Position numbers and translations under genes: made by a program
The notes under the pieces: generated by a model
What the model saw: the letters and a program-made list of their open reading frames with translations, nothing else
Database searches by the model: none
Told to the model about the DNA's origin: nothing
In this document: piece by piece, positions 42,153 to 52,700 of the stretch
How the letters are laid out: the number at the start of each line of letters is the position of its first letter
Position numbering within the stretch: the stretch's first letter is position 1
Source: Lutibacter agarilyticus
GTDB taxonomy: Bacteria; Bacteroidota; Bacteroidia; Flavobacteriales; Flavobacteriaceae
Reading direction: 5' to 3'
Assembly (NCBI RefSeq): GCF_900188235.1
Contig: NZ_FZNT01000007.1
Coordinates: 1 to 64,000, forward strand
DNA length: 64,000 nt

Positions 42153-44708
42153 ATGCCAATTAGTACAAACACGTTATTTAAAGATTATTTTAAAGATTTT
42201 AAAGGATATGATGAGGTGTTTTCATCAGACTTAGGTATTGATAAAAATTGGGATAAACTACTAGATAATCTTTCAAATATTGGTGCTGAAAAGTTAAAAG
42301 AGAAGGAAGGTGAGATAGATTGGTTGTTGGCTGAAAATGGAGTTACCTATAATGTTTATAACGACCCAAAAGGATTAAATCGTCCGTGGAAGTTAAATAT
42401 TGTTCCTTTTATCATTCAAAAAAAAGAATGGGAAACCATTGAAAAAGGAATTCAACAACGATCTGAAGTGTTGAATCTTTTATTGAAAGATATTTATGGA
42501 AAACGTGAATTAATTAAAAAAGGAATTATTCCTTTTGAAGTGATATTTTCACATAGAGGTTTTTTACGTGATTGTGATCAAATTCAATACAAAACAGCCA
42601 AACAGTTATTAATTCATTCTGCAGATTTAGCTAGAGGTCCTGATGGACGTATGTGGGTTGTAAATGATAGAGCTCAAGCACCTTCAGGAATGGGGTACGC
42701 CTTAGAAAATAGGCTTTCAATAAATAAGGTGATTCCTGAGGTTTTTGGAGATATAAATGTTGAGCAAACTTCTTCTTTTTTTAAAGACTTTAATCAATTA
42801 TTGTTAAAAGCAGCACCAACAAATAAGGAAAATCCTACGGTTGTAATTTTAACTCCAGGTCCTCATAATGAAACTTATTTTGAGCACTCTTATTTGTCTT
42901 CATTTTTAGGGTATCCTTTAGTAAAGGGAAGCGATTTGGTGGTGCGAGATGGCAAGTTGTGGATGAAATCTTTAAAAGGATTAAAGCAAATTGATGTAAT
43001 TTATAGAAGAGTTGATGATGTTTTTATGGATCCTCTAGAGTTAAGAGAAGATTCGTATTTAGGAGTTGCAGGGTTGTTAGAAGTTGTAAGGCTTCAAAAT
43101 ATAGCAATTGTGAATCCAGTTGGAAGCGGAATTCTTGAAAATCCAGGATTAATTCCTTTTTTAAACAGTGTTTGCAAATATTTTTTAAATGAAGATTTAA
43201 TATTACCTCAAATTGCATCTTGGTGGTGCGGACAAGAAAAAGAGTTGAAATATGTATTAAATCATCTTGCATCACTGGTGGTTAAAAGAATTGATCGTAC
43301 GCATAGAGAGCATATTTATTTTGGAGAATTTCTATCCAAAAAAGAACTTCAAGATCTTAAAAAGGAAATTTTAAAAGCACCGTATCAATTTGTGGCGCAA
43401 GAGAATATTAATTTTTCTACGGCTCCCAATTTTGTAGATGGGCATTTAGAGCCTCGTAAAATAGTTTGCCGTACTTTTTCAGTGGCTAAAGATGATGGAT
43501 ATAGTGTAATGCCAGGTGGCTTAGTGCGTGTTGCTGCAGAGCGAGAAGAATTGTTGGTGTCTAATCAAAAAGGAGGAACTAGTAAAGATTTTTGGGTGGT
43601 AAGCGATAAAAAGCAGCACAATATTCAACGTTATTCATGGCATAAAACAACAGGAAGTTTATCTACAGGGATTAATGATGTATCAAGTAATACTGCAGAA
43701 AATTTATTTTGGTCAGGCAGGTATTTAGGAAGAACTATTGTAACTGCAAGATATTTACGAATGGTGTTAAATCAAATGGCAAATGTTCAGTTTAATGACC
43801 GGAAATCTGAATCAGAGAGTTTAAGGATTTTATTTCAGTCTATTACAAATATTACATCTACATTTCCTGGTTTTACTGGTAAAAATGAAGAAGCAGCTTT
43901 GCTGAATCCTTTGAAAGAAATAGTATCTGTAATTTTAGACGAAAATAAAGTAGGGAGTTTTGCGCAAACCATTTCAAGTTTTACCTATTCTTACTATTCG
44001 CTTAGAAATTTATGGTCTAGAGATATGTGGCGCGTTTTTGATAGTATTCAAAAATTATTGAAAAATTTAAAAGATGAAGAAATACATACAATTCCGGTTT
44101 TAGTTAAATTTTTTGATAGAATTATTACACGATTAATTGCCTTTATGTCGCTTACCGAAGAAAGTATATTGGTGAAACAAGGGTTGTTGCTTTATTTTAT
44201 AGGTCTTCAAATGGAAGAAGCTACAATGACTATTGCAAAGTTTAGATCCCTAGTTATAGTACAGCATAATCAAGAGTTGGAGTATGAGGTTTTAGAATCA
44301 TTATTAAGTAGCCACGAGAGTTTAAATATTTACAGACATAGTTACAGATCATATTTAAGTTTAGAAAACGTAATTAGCCTAATTTTATTAGATAAAGAAT
44401 ACGCAAAGTCACTTGCGTATCAAATTAAAAGGTTGAAAAAAGATATAGATCAATTACCAAATAATAGTAATAATGAGTTTTCAGAATGTCAAAAAAACAT
44501 TGCTAAAGCTTTTGAAAAGATTCAAAGTTTAAGTGTTGAAGAATTGATACGTGTTAATTCAGAGTCAAATATGCGATTATTACTCGATGCGTTTTTAGAG
44601 GAGTTAAGTGATGTGCTTCATGAAACTTCATTGTCTATCTCAAACACTTATTTTAATCATATGTATCAGCAAAATCAGTTGATAAATAAAACAAATGAAG
44701 CAAGTTAA
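42153..44708 (+). CDS. Circularly permuted ATP-grasp / alpha-E fusion protein
   Basis: An 851-residue protein. Residues 1-~500 are a circularly permuted type 2 ATP-grasp domain (NRPWKLNIVPFIIQKKEW, RPDGRM-type loop ARGPDGRMWVVNDRAQAPSG, EPRKIVCRTF, MPGGLVRVA). From about 510 (NLFWSGRYLGR) an alpha-E (DUF403) helical domain follows. The glycine-rich segment DESGGYGI of the separate paralogue (46641-48107) is replaced here by DRTHREHI. It starts 8 bp after the DUF2126 gene and its stop overlaps the next ATG. It is predicted to form amide bonds; target unknown. Confidence 0.87.
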   Translation: MPISTNTLFKDYFKDFKGYDEVFSSDLGIDKNWDKLLDNLSNIGAEKLKEKEGEIDWLLAENGVTYNVYNDPKGLNRPWKLNIVPFIIQKKEWETIEKGIQQRSEVLNLLLKDIYGKRELIKKGIIPFEVIFSHRGFLRDCDQIQYKTAKQLLIHSADLARGPDGRMWVVNDRAQAPSGMGYALENRLSINKVIPEVFGDINVEQTSSFFKDFNQLLLKAAPTNKENPTVVILTPGPHNETYFEHSYLSSFLGYPLVKGSDLVVRDGKLWMKSLKGLKQIDVIYRRVDDVFMDPLELREDSYLGVAGLLEVVRLQNIAIVNPVGSGILENPGLIPFLNSVCKYFLNEDLILPQIASWWCGQEKELKYVLNHLASLVVKRIDRTHREHIYFGEFLSKKELQDLKKEILKAPYQFVAQENINFSTAPNFVDGHLEPRKIVCRTFSVAKDDGYSVMPGGLVRVAAEREELLVSNQKGGTSKDFWVVSDKKQHNIQRYSWHKTTGSLSTGINDVSSNTAENLFWSGRYLGRTIVTARYLRMVLNQMANVQFNDRKSESESLRILFQSITNITSTFPGFTGKNEEAALLNPLKEIVSVILDENKVGSFAQTISSFTYSYYSLRNLWSRDMWRVFDSIQKLLKNLKDEEIHTIPVLVKFFDRIITRLIAFMSLTEESILVKQGLLLYFIGLQMEEATMTIAKFRSLVIVQHNQELEYEVLESLLSSHESLNIYRHSYRSYLSLENVISLILLDKEYAKSLAYQIKRLKKDIDQLPNNSNNEFSECQKNIAKAFEKIQSLSVEELIRVNSESNMRLLLDAFLEELSDVLHETSLSISNTYFNHMYQQNQLINKTNEAS

Positions 44709-45634
44709 TGGTTTTTGATATTGTACATACTACTCGTTATAAATATGAGAATGGAGCTTCATTTTGTCATAATTTAGCAACGTTAAAACCTAAAAGTTTT
44801 TTTGGGCAATCTTTATTAGATTATAACTTAGAAATTAGTCCCGTACCTACAGATATTTCACATAGAGTTGATTTTTTTGGGAATACAATTACTCGATTTT
44901 CAATTCAACAATATCACGAAGAATTAGAGGTGACAGCACGTAGTAAAGTTTTTAGAGATTATAGCAAACAGAATTCTATTACAGACTTTAATGCATCAAA
45001 TAAAGTAACTTTAAAAGATGCTATTAAAAAGTTAAAAGGTATTCAGCCTGAAATTTTAGAGATAAAACAATTTAAGTTAGATTCTCCTCTAATTTCAAAT
45101 ATTTCCAAGGAAATTAAAAAATATGCTCAGGTTTCATTCAAACCAAATCGAGCTATTTTTGAAGCTTCTTATGAGTTAACGCAACGCATATTTTCTGATT
45201 TTGATTTTGATTCGAGTTTCTCAACTATTGCAACACCACTAAATGAAGTGATGGGAGAAAAGAAAGGTGTTTGTCAAGATTTTGCTCAAATAGCGATTGC
45301 CTGTTTAAGGTCAGTTGGTTTGGCTTCAAGATATGTAAGTGGCTATATTGAAACTTTACCTCCTGAAGGTAAAGAAAAATTAGTTGGAACTGATGCTTCT
45401 CACGCTTGGTTTTCAGTTTATATTCCCGCTTTTGGTTGGGTTGATTTTGATCCTACAAATAATCAGATTCCAAAAAATCAACATATTATAGTTGCGCATG
45501 GTAGAGATTATTTGGATGTGCCTCCTTTGAAAGGAGTAACTTATAGTTCGGGAGAAAATAATATGGAAGTTTCTGTAGATATAAGACCAAGTTTAGAGCA
45601 AACACAAAGTCAAAGCCAAACACAAAGTCAGTAA
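44708..45634 (+). CDS. Transglutaminase-like protease-fold protein
   Basis: A 308-residue protein with an N-terminal beta-sandwich (VFDIVHTTRYKYENG) and a papain-like core. The catalytic Cys is in KKGVCQDFAQIAIACLRSVG (about residue 190), His in ASHAWFSVYIPA and Asp in GWVDFDPTNN. The start overlaps the preceding stop by one base. The C terminus is a Gln/Ser repeat ending TQSQ, encoded by a duplicated CAAACACAAAGTC word that also forms half of a palindrome with the convergent gene. It may act as a peptidase or transferase in the same pathway as its ATP-grasp neighbours. Confidence 0.88.
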   Translation: MVFDIVHTTRYKYENGASFCHNLATLKPKSFFGQSLLDYNLEISPVPTDISHRVDFFGNTITRFSIQQYHEELEVTARSKVFRDYSKQNSITDFNASNKVTLKDAIKKLKGIQPEILEIKQFKLDSPLISNISKEIKKYAQVSFKPNRAIFEASYELTQRIFSDFDFDSSFSTIATPLNEVMGEKKGVCQDFAQIAIACLRSVGLASRYVSGYIETLPPEGKEKLVGTDASHAWFSVYIPAFGWVDFDPTNNQIPKNQHIIVAHGRDYLDVPPLKGVTYSSGENNMEVSVDIRPSLEQTQSQSQTQSQ

Positions 45635-45654
45635 TTATTTATTGACTTTGTGTT
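45619..45654. other. Palindrome spanning both stop codons of the convergent genes
   Basis: AACACAAAGTCA (45619-45630) and TGACTTTGTGTT (45643-45654) pair perfectly over 12 bp around a 12-nt loop holding both stop codons. Each arm encodes the C-terminal TQSQ of its gene. No T-run follows inside, so it may serve as a transcription roadblock or mRNA 3' end in both directions. Confidence 0.7.
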
Positions 45655-46634
45655 GAAACAGATATGCTTTTTATAATTGAATAATTTGTTGTTTTAAAAT
45701 AATTTTCATCTAATTTTTCACCAATAATTACTAATTTATTGATTAAGTCGCTGATAAAAACTTGTATGTTTTCTTCAATATCTTCAATTATTTTATATTT
45801 AAATTCGGCATTGAGCCTTCTAATTAAAAAAGCTGCAGAATTGTTTTCAATTTTATGGTGTTTCACAAGAATGTTCACATAAGTTTCTATTTGATTTAAG
45901 CAACTTTTAATAGATCTTGGGCAGTCTTCATTTAAAATTAAAAATTCTAATGTTGTATTTCTTGTAGGTGTTTTTTTGTAAAATCTTCTCATCATATCGT
46001 ATGATGCAATACATTTTAATAATGTTGACCATTGATGTGTGTTTCCTTTAATATCCTGATGCTTCATGTTTTCAACAGAGGCATCGCTACATTTTGAATT
46101 TATGATCCTTGTAACTTGTAAAGCTCGTTCTAAATAAATACCTAACATTATTACTGCGTACAGTTCATCATGTAAAATAGTTCCTTGTATTTTACTTCGT
46201 AATTCGGGAGTTGATTTTGTAATCATAGAAGTAAAATCGTATAAGCCGTTCTTTACGAAAGTTTTGGCGCAATAATTTTTTATCTTATGATTGATGGTGT
46301 TTAAAGACTCAAAAAGTTCTGTTGAAATTAAATCTCGAGAACTTCGCGCATTTTCATGTGCAAAATTGAAGGATGAAATTATTGAGTAAGGTTTTTTAAT
46401 ATTTAATCCAATATTAAATAATACATCTTCTTCTTTAAGTTTTACATCTGATTTAGGTATTTCATTACTTGCCATAAATAGAATAGACCTTAAAACAAAT
46501 TGTCTTGATTGCGACAACTCGCTAGGTGCATCTAATGATGAAAAATAATTAACACTTAAATATCTTGCCAAGTGTTCTGAACGCTCTATATAACGTCCCA
46601 TCCAAAATAGGTTATTTGCTACTCTTGCTAACAT
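45639..46634 (-). CDS. Alpha-E (DUF403) domain protein
   Basis: A 331-residue all-helical protein starting MLARVANNLFWMGRYIERSEHLARYL, the alpha-E family signature. It is homologous to residues ~510-850 of the fusion at 42153-44708. It starts 6 bp after the ATP-grasp gene at 46641-48107 ends, so the pair is an operon converging on the transglutaminase set. Alpha-E domains are always found with these ATP-grasps and may hold or act on their product; biochemistry is unknown. Its C terminus also ends in TQSQ (shared palindrome). Confidence 0.88.
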   Translation of the reverse strand: MLARVANNLFWMGRYIERSEHLARYLSVNYFSSLDAPSELSQSRQFVLRSILFMASNEIPKSDVKLKEEDVLFNIGLNIKKPYSIISSFNFAHENARSSRDLISTELFESLNTINHKIKNYCAKTFVKNGLYDFTSMITKSTPELRSKIQGTILHDELYAVIMLGIYLERALQVTRIINSKCSDASVENMKHQDIKGNTHQWSTLLKCIASYDMMRRFYKKTPTRNTTLEFLILNEDCPRSIKSCLNQIETYVNILVKHHKIENNSAAFLIRRLNAEFKYKIIEDIEENIQVFISDLINKLVIIGEKLDENYFKTTNYSIIKSISVSTQSQ

Positions 46635-46640
46635 ATTACA

Positions 46641-48107
46641 TTATTTTTTTAAAACCCAAGTGTCTTTTGAACCGCCGCCTTGAGATGAGTTTACTACTAA
46701 ATTTCCTTTGCTAAGTGCTACTCTTGTTAAGCCTCCTTTTAAAACGAATTCTTTATCTTTTCCTAATAGTGTAAAAGTTCTTAAATCAACATGTCGAGGT
46801 TCAAAAGACTCACTTTCTTCAATGTAAGTTGGGTGAGTTGAGAGGGACATAATGGGTTGAGCAATATATTTTCGTGGATTTGCTTTAATGGTTTCTTTTA
46901 CTTTTTGAATTTCTTCTTTGGTTAATTTGTTTCCAATTGAAATTCCATACCCTCCAGATTCATCTACAGGTTTCACAACTAATTTGTCTATGTTTTCTAA
47001 AACATAACTTAACTCCTTTTCTCTACTGCAATGGTAAGTGTGAACATTATTTAAAATTGGGTCTTCGTCTAAATAATATTTAATTATTTCAGGCATATAC
47101 GTGTAAACGGCTTTGTCATCAGCTACACCAGTTCCGGGAGCATTTACTAAAGATACATTGCCTTTTTTGTAAACTGAAAATAAACCTGGTACTCCTAAAA
47201 CAGAATCTTCTCTAAATTCCAAGGGATCAATAAATAAATCGTCTATTCTTCTATAAATAACATCTACTTTAACAGGACCGTAAATTGTTTGTTTGTATAG
47301 AAAATCATTTTCAACAAATAAATCTCTACCTTCAACTAAATCAATCCCCATTTGTTTAGCTAAAAAGGAATGTTCATAATAAGCCGAATTGTAAACGCCA
47401 GGAGTAATAATAACGCAAACAGGGTTGTCAACACCTTTTGGTTTTACAGACTCCATAATATCTAATAAATTAGCGCCGTAATCTACAACGGTATGTGCAT
47501 TGTATTTGTTAAATACACCAAATAAAGCATGTTTAACAGCGGCTCTATTTCCAACTACGTAGCTAACACCCGATGGGCAACGTATATTATCTTCCAATAC
47601 ATAATAATTTCCGTCAGAATGCTTAATTAAATCGGTTCCAGAGATATGGTTGTATATGCCTTCTGGTGGATCTAAATTTACCATTTGAGAAAGAAAGTTT
47701 TCCGAAGAGCTTATTAAATCTAGAGGAACAATTCCTTGTTTGATAATTTTTTGGTCGTGATATACATCCCATAAAAAATGATTCAATGCTTTGCTTCTTT
47801 GAAGCGCTCCTTTTTCTATGGTAGTCCATTCCTTATTATTAATAATTCTCGGGAATAAATCAAAGGGGAATATTTTTTCAGAAACTTGGTCGGAGTTGTA
47901 AACTTGAAAAGTAATTCCGTTGTTGAAAAAAGATTCTTTAGCTCTGTTGTTTAAAGCGTTAAATTCTGTGACAGAATATTGGCTAAAGAGTTTGAAGAGT
48001 CTCTTGTAAATTTCTCTCGTTTCTTTGTTTTCTTTAAAAAGTTCATCATAGAATTTTGAATTAAATTCATAAGAGGAAAATAACGGAAGTTGGGTTGTTT
48101 TTTTCAA
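46641..48107 (-). CDS. Circularly permuted type 2 ATP-grasp protein
   Basis: A 488-residue stand-alone ATP-grasp of the DUF404/407 type. Features are KIFPFDLFPRIINNKEWTTIEKG-like start, RCPSGVSYVVGNR, VIYRRIDDLFIDPLEFR, the glycine-rich VVKPVDESGGYGIS and EPRHVDLRTFTLLG with GGLTRVAL. All ATP-binding elements look intact, unlike the fused paralogue. It is first in a two-gene operon with the alpha-E gene. The 217-bp gap upstream (48108-48324) shows no clear promoter or terminator. Confidence 0.88.
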   Translation of the reverse strand: MKKTTQLPLFSSYEFNSKFYDELFKENKETREIYKRLFKLFSQYSVTEFNALNNRAKESFFNNGITFQVYNSDQVSEKIFPFDLFPRIINNKEWTTIEKGALQRSKALNHFLWDVYHDQKIIKQGIVPLDLISSSENFLSQMVNLDPPEGIYNHISGTDLIKHSDGNYYVLEDNIRCPSGVSYVVGNRAAVKHALFGVFNKYNAHTVVDYGANLLDIMESVKPKGVDNPVCVIITPGVYNSAYYEHSFLAKQMGIDLVEGRDLFVENDFLYKQTIYGPVKVDVIYRRIDDLFIDPLEFREDSVLGVPGLFSVYKKGNVSLVNAPGTGVADDKAVYTYMPEIIKYYLDEDPILNNVHTYHCSREKELSYVLENIDKLVVKPVDESGGYGISIGNKLTKEEIQKVKETIKANPRKYIAQPIMSLSTHPTYIEESESFEPRHVDLRTFTLLGKDKEFVLKGGLTRVALSKGNLVVNSSQGGGSKDTWVLKK

Positions 48108-48324
48108 ATTTTAATTTTCTATAAATATATAAATAATACGATAAAAATGCTTATTCGTTGAGTAAAAAACATTAAAATTAACTTATTGAAATAAAAACGA
48201 CACTAAAAATAGATAAATGATAATAATATAATAATATTGAGTTGAGGAATTGATAAGATTGTATATTTACATAGTTTTTATACTTTACTTTATTGATAAA
48301 TATTGTTTTAAATTGGGTGTTGGT

Positions 48325-49755
48325 TTAAATCTTTACCAAAGTATAGCTCTCTTTTGATGTTTCGCAAACGGAACATCTGTAGTGTGTAGGAAGATCAGTA
48401 AATAAAATTCCAGCAGAAATATGTGCTTTGGCATCTCCATAATCACTATCGTACACAGTTAAGCATTCAGAACATTGGTAAACTTCTTTCTCGATTTTAG
48501 CATCTTCAATTTGCTTCTTTTCAGAATCGTCTACTTCACCTAATTTTTCAAAATACAATTTACTCAATTCCATTAATAAGCCGGGTAATTCCATTTTATC
48601 AACATCTTGAGCGTACATTAAATACTCTTTAGTATTAGGGTTGAAGTTTTTACAATACAATACATTAAATGTAGGTCTAACATTGTATTCTTTTACAATA
48701 GTTGGTACTTGGTTTTTTTCAATAACTGCGGAAGTAAAATAGGTTTCATTTTTAATTCGGTCTGAAATACTGAAATTTAAACCATAAGTGCTAATATCAT
48801 TTTGATCAAAATTTCGAACAATAGATTTTTTTAATTCTAAAGCTTCTGTATTGTTTACAGGTAAGTGCCAGTTTAATTCTAATGATGAGTGTCGAACGTT
48901 GATTCCTTTTTTTCCTAAAAATTTTTCTAAACTTAGTTTGTATTTTCGGTTAATCCCTTTAATTATGAAAGATTTCCAAGGTGTAATACAAATTTTACCA
49001 ATGCTACTTTCTAAACAGAAATCACAAAAATCTTTTAAGAAATCAACGTTATATTCATTGTTTCTCCAGTACAATCCCAGCCAATATTCATTATCGCCCA
49101 TTTTATTCATTCCTTCATAATAAGGAAATGGGTGAAACGGAATTTCTAGTTGCTGTTTTATGGTTCTACTATTTGTATCAATTTTTTCGTTTATTAAATC
49201 GAATAATAATGAAATATCTGTAGTTTCTTCATAAAATTCTTCAATAGCCTCTGCAATTTTTGGAATATCCCAACTGTAAACTAATACAGGGAATTCAATG
49301 TCATTTTCCCAACCTGGAAGATTTAAATTTAAATGCCAATAATCTTCGTTTTCTGAAGCAATAAAATTTAATTGTCCGTTAAATAACGGAACTAATTGTT
49401 GTTTAGGGTCACTAATATTAATTTTTAGTGTGGGCTTGAAACGAAATTGTTCTAAAATATATAAATAAGTAGATCCTTTTAACCAATCTGTTGACGGGAA
49501 AATATCAGATGAAACATACGAGCATACAATATTTTGAAAATCGTGCTGTTGATTGTAGTCAATGTTAATTGTTGGGTATAAATTGGTAATTTTTTTATTT
49601 GATTCTTTATACGGAATTAAAATATCTTGCCTTGAGCCAAATTTAATGGTAGATAGCCCTAACTCTTCAGTCATTCTCAAGATTTGTTTTAATTCTCCTG
49701 GAGATAAAACACCACCTTTAATAAAAATACGTTGTAATTTTTGTGTTGTATCCAT
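48325..49755 (-). CDS. NiR/SiR-like half-domain protein with C-terminal rubredoxin
   Basis: A 476-residue protein. Two segments resemble the ferredoxin-like half domains of siroheme nitrite/sulfite reductases (IKFGSRQDILIP near residue 40 and GKICITPWKSFIIKGI in the middle). The siroheme/[4Fe-4S] cysteine motifs (C-x5-C, C-x3-C) are absent, so it should not be a reductase itself. The last ~55 residues are a rubredoxin: QCSECLTVYD and YRCSVCETSKESY supply the four iron-ligating cysteines. Its ATG directly follows the nitrate reductase stop with no gap. It is likely an electron carrier or assembly partner for nitrate reduction. Confidence 0.8.
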   Translation of the reverse strand: MDTTQKLQRIFIKGGVLSPGELKQILRMTEELGLSTIKFGSRQDILIPYKESNKKITNLYPTINIDYNQQHDFQNIVCSYVSSDIFPSTDWLKGSTYLYILEQFRFKPTLKINISDPKQQLVPLFNGQLNFIASENEDYWHLNLNLPGWENDIEFPVLVYSWDIPKIAEAIEEFYEETTDISLLFDLINEKIDTNSRTIKQQLEIPFHPFPYYEGMNKMGDNEYWLGLYWRNNEYNVDFLKDFCDFCLESSIGKICITPWKSFIIKGINRKYKLSLEKFLGKKGINVRHSSLELNWHLPVNNTEALELKKSIVRNFDQNDISTYGLNFSISDRIKNETYFTSAVIEKNQVPTIVKEYNVRPTFNVLYCKNFNPNTKEYLMYAQDVDKMELPGLLMELSKLYFEKLGEVDDSEKKQIEDAKIEKEVYQCSECLTVYDSDYGDAKAHISAGILFTDLPTHYRCSVCETSKESYTLVKI

Positions 49756-52700
49756 TTATTTAGCCTTTTTTAAAAGTTCACTTATTTCAGGTTTGCAACT
49801 TCCACAGCCCAATCCTGCTCCGGTTTGGGAGCACAATTCATTAAAATCTGTACAGCCATTATTTATGGTTTCTAATAGGTTTCCTTCACCAACTTGGCTA
49901 CAGGAACAAATTAGTTTTCCCAACACAGGTTTTGTTTCATTTTTTCCTCGTAGTAGCTCGGTCCGCTTTTCTGACAATTCAATTTTTTCTTCAATAAATC
50001 GCTTAAATTCTGCAAATTCATTTTTATCACCCATTAAAATAGCACCGACTAAAAGATCATTTTTAATAATACATTTTTTATAAAAATGTTGGTTGACATC
50101 TTTTAAAACTACTTCTTCATAAGACGGGTCGTTTTTTGGGATAGAAACCATTCCAATACTGCAAAGGTCTAAATCTTCAAATTTTAAAATATTCATTAAA
50201 ACAGATCCTTTGTAAATACTATTTAAATCGCCTAGCATAAATTTTGCAGCAATATCAGCTTGTTGTTCAGCAGCCGAAGTAATTCCGAACAAAGCGTTTT
50301 CAAACTCAGCAATTTCACCCAAAGCAAATATTTTAGGATTGCTTGTTTGTAGGTATTGATTTACAATTACACCTCTTCCGTACTTTATATGTGTACCTTT
50401 AACTAGTTCAATGTTTGGTAATGTTCCAATGGCATACACAATGGCATTAGCATTTATAATTCTACCAGTTTTTAATGATATTGAAAGTTTGTTAGGGATG
50501 TCTTCATCTTCAAAAACTGTACTTACTTCATTATTAAAATAGATTTGAATTCCACGCTCTTGAACATTTTCAGCCAATAGTTCACTAGCTATTCTATCCA
50601 ATTGACGTTCCATTAAACGTGGAGCTCTTTGAATAATGGTGATATTTATGTTTTTCTTTTTAAGTGAAGCTGCTAATTCTAAGCCTAATAAACCACCACC
50701 AACAATAACAACGTTTTGTTCGTTTGCAGGTAGTCCTGTTTTAGCTAAATAATTTCTTAAACTATCGGCATCATTTTTATTACGCATTGTGAACCTGCCA
50801 GGTAAATGCAGCGGTACGTCATTAGGTACAAACGCACGGCTACCTGTAGCCATTATTAAGGTGTCAAAATAATGTTTCTTGCTATTACTATCTATAATGT
50901 ATTTTTCTTCTGAATTTACTTTTGTAATGTGAACTCCAGTATGAAGGTCTAGCTTTAATTTTTCAACCTCTCCTTTTTTTAATTTTTGAAGTTGCTCCCA
51001 AGTTAAATCTTCACTCACATACTCGGGCAATAAAACCCTGTTGTAAAAAGGGTTTTCCTCTTTTGAAAAAATAGAGATTTCATCTACTAAATTTAAAGAT
51101 CTGTACGTTTGTACAAATCTGTATGCCGCTGCTCCTGCACCAATTACACATATTTTTTCTTTTTCTTTTTTATGTTTTGAAACTTGTACCGCTGCAAATT
51201 TAAAATCGGGTTCTTTTGAAGTAGGGTCAATTAAATTGTTGGTTAAGTTGTTGGCTCTTCCAAAATCGTTTCCTTGAATTTTTCCCCAGTGCATTGGTAA
51301 AAAAACAACACCTTCTTTTATATCAAAATTCAATTTTACTTTTACTTTTACAATACCTCTTTTGTTGTAAATATCAACAATATCACCATCGTTAATATTT
51401 CGTTCCATCGCATCAATTTTATTCATTTCTAAATAAGGTGATGGAATATGAGTGGTTAATCTGTTTACTTTTCCGGTTTTAGTTCTAGTGTGCCATTGAT
51501 CTCTAACTCTTCCAGTAGTTAGTATTAATGGTAATTCTTCTGAAACTTTTTCTGATAAATTTAAGATGTTTTGAGGTGTGGTTATGTGTGCTTTTTTGTC
51601 TGAAGTTTCATATTTGTGATCTTCAAAAAGACGCGGAGTCCCTGGGTGTGTTTCATGCGGAACTGGCCACTGAAAACTGCCTTCTTCAATCAATCTTTTG
51701 TGTGATAATCCTGAAATATCAATATTGGTTCCTTTAGTTAAAGCGCAGTGTTCGTCATAAACGTCGCTTATGCTTTCATATTCAAAACCTTGAAAATTCA
51801 TTTTTTGAGCGAATTTCCATATTATTTCGGCGTCATGAAGTGCTTCGCCTGGGGCGTCAATTACTTTAGGTAAATAACTAATTCTTCTTTCAGAATTGGT
51901 CATGGTGCCTTCTTTTTCAATCCATCCTGCAGCTGGCAGTAATAAATCTGCATATTTCGTAGTTTCAGAATTATGAGAAATGTCTTGAACAACTACAAAA
52001 TTAGCCTTTTCTAAGGCGCGTTCTACTTTTTTTGCATCAGGTAAACTAACTACGGGATTTGTACAAATAACCCAAATAGCTTTTAATTTTCCGCTGTCTA
52101 AAGCATCAAACATTTCTGTAGCTGTTAATCCAGGTTTTGGTGAAATAGGTTCGCTTCCCCAAAAATTAGCAACATCAATTCGGTCTTGTTCGTTTAATAA
52201 ATTTCTATGAGCAGCTAATAAATTGGCCATTCCACCAACTTCACGACCTCCCATGGCATTTGGTTGTCCTGTTAATGAAAACGGCCCAGCTCCAGGTTTT
52301 CCTATTTGTCCTGTAATTAAGGAAAGGTTTATTAAAGAAACATTTTTATCAACTCCAATTACACTTTGGTTCAGCCCCATCGTCCACATATTTATAAAGC
52401 CAGTTGCTTTTCCAATATATTGGGCTGCTTTTTTAATATCACTTATTTCTACTCCGCAAATTTTTGCTGCGTCCTTGTATGAAGTTTGGTAAACTAATTC
52501 TCTTAGTTGTTGTATTCCTGTGGTATGTTTTTCAATATAACTTTTGTCGATTCTTTTTTTATCAAATAATCTCCGAGCAATGGCATTGTATAAAACAACA
52601 TCAGTACCAGGATTTATTTGTAAATGTAAATCGGCTATAGATGCTGTTTGAGTTTTTCTAGGATCAACAACTACAATTTTTACATTTGGATTTTTTTGTT

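Noticed and set aside
42153-44708. Frameshift or pseudogene in the fused ATP-grasp because DESGGYGI is missing
   Set aside because: The frame is intact, other family motifs are present, and fused family members may normally differ at this loop.
49562-50083. 173-codon plus-strand frame across the rubredoxin and nitrate reductase genes
   Set aside because: It is antisense to two confirmed genes, with no domain of its own.
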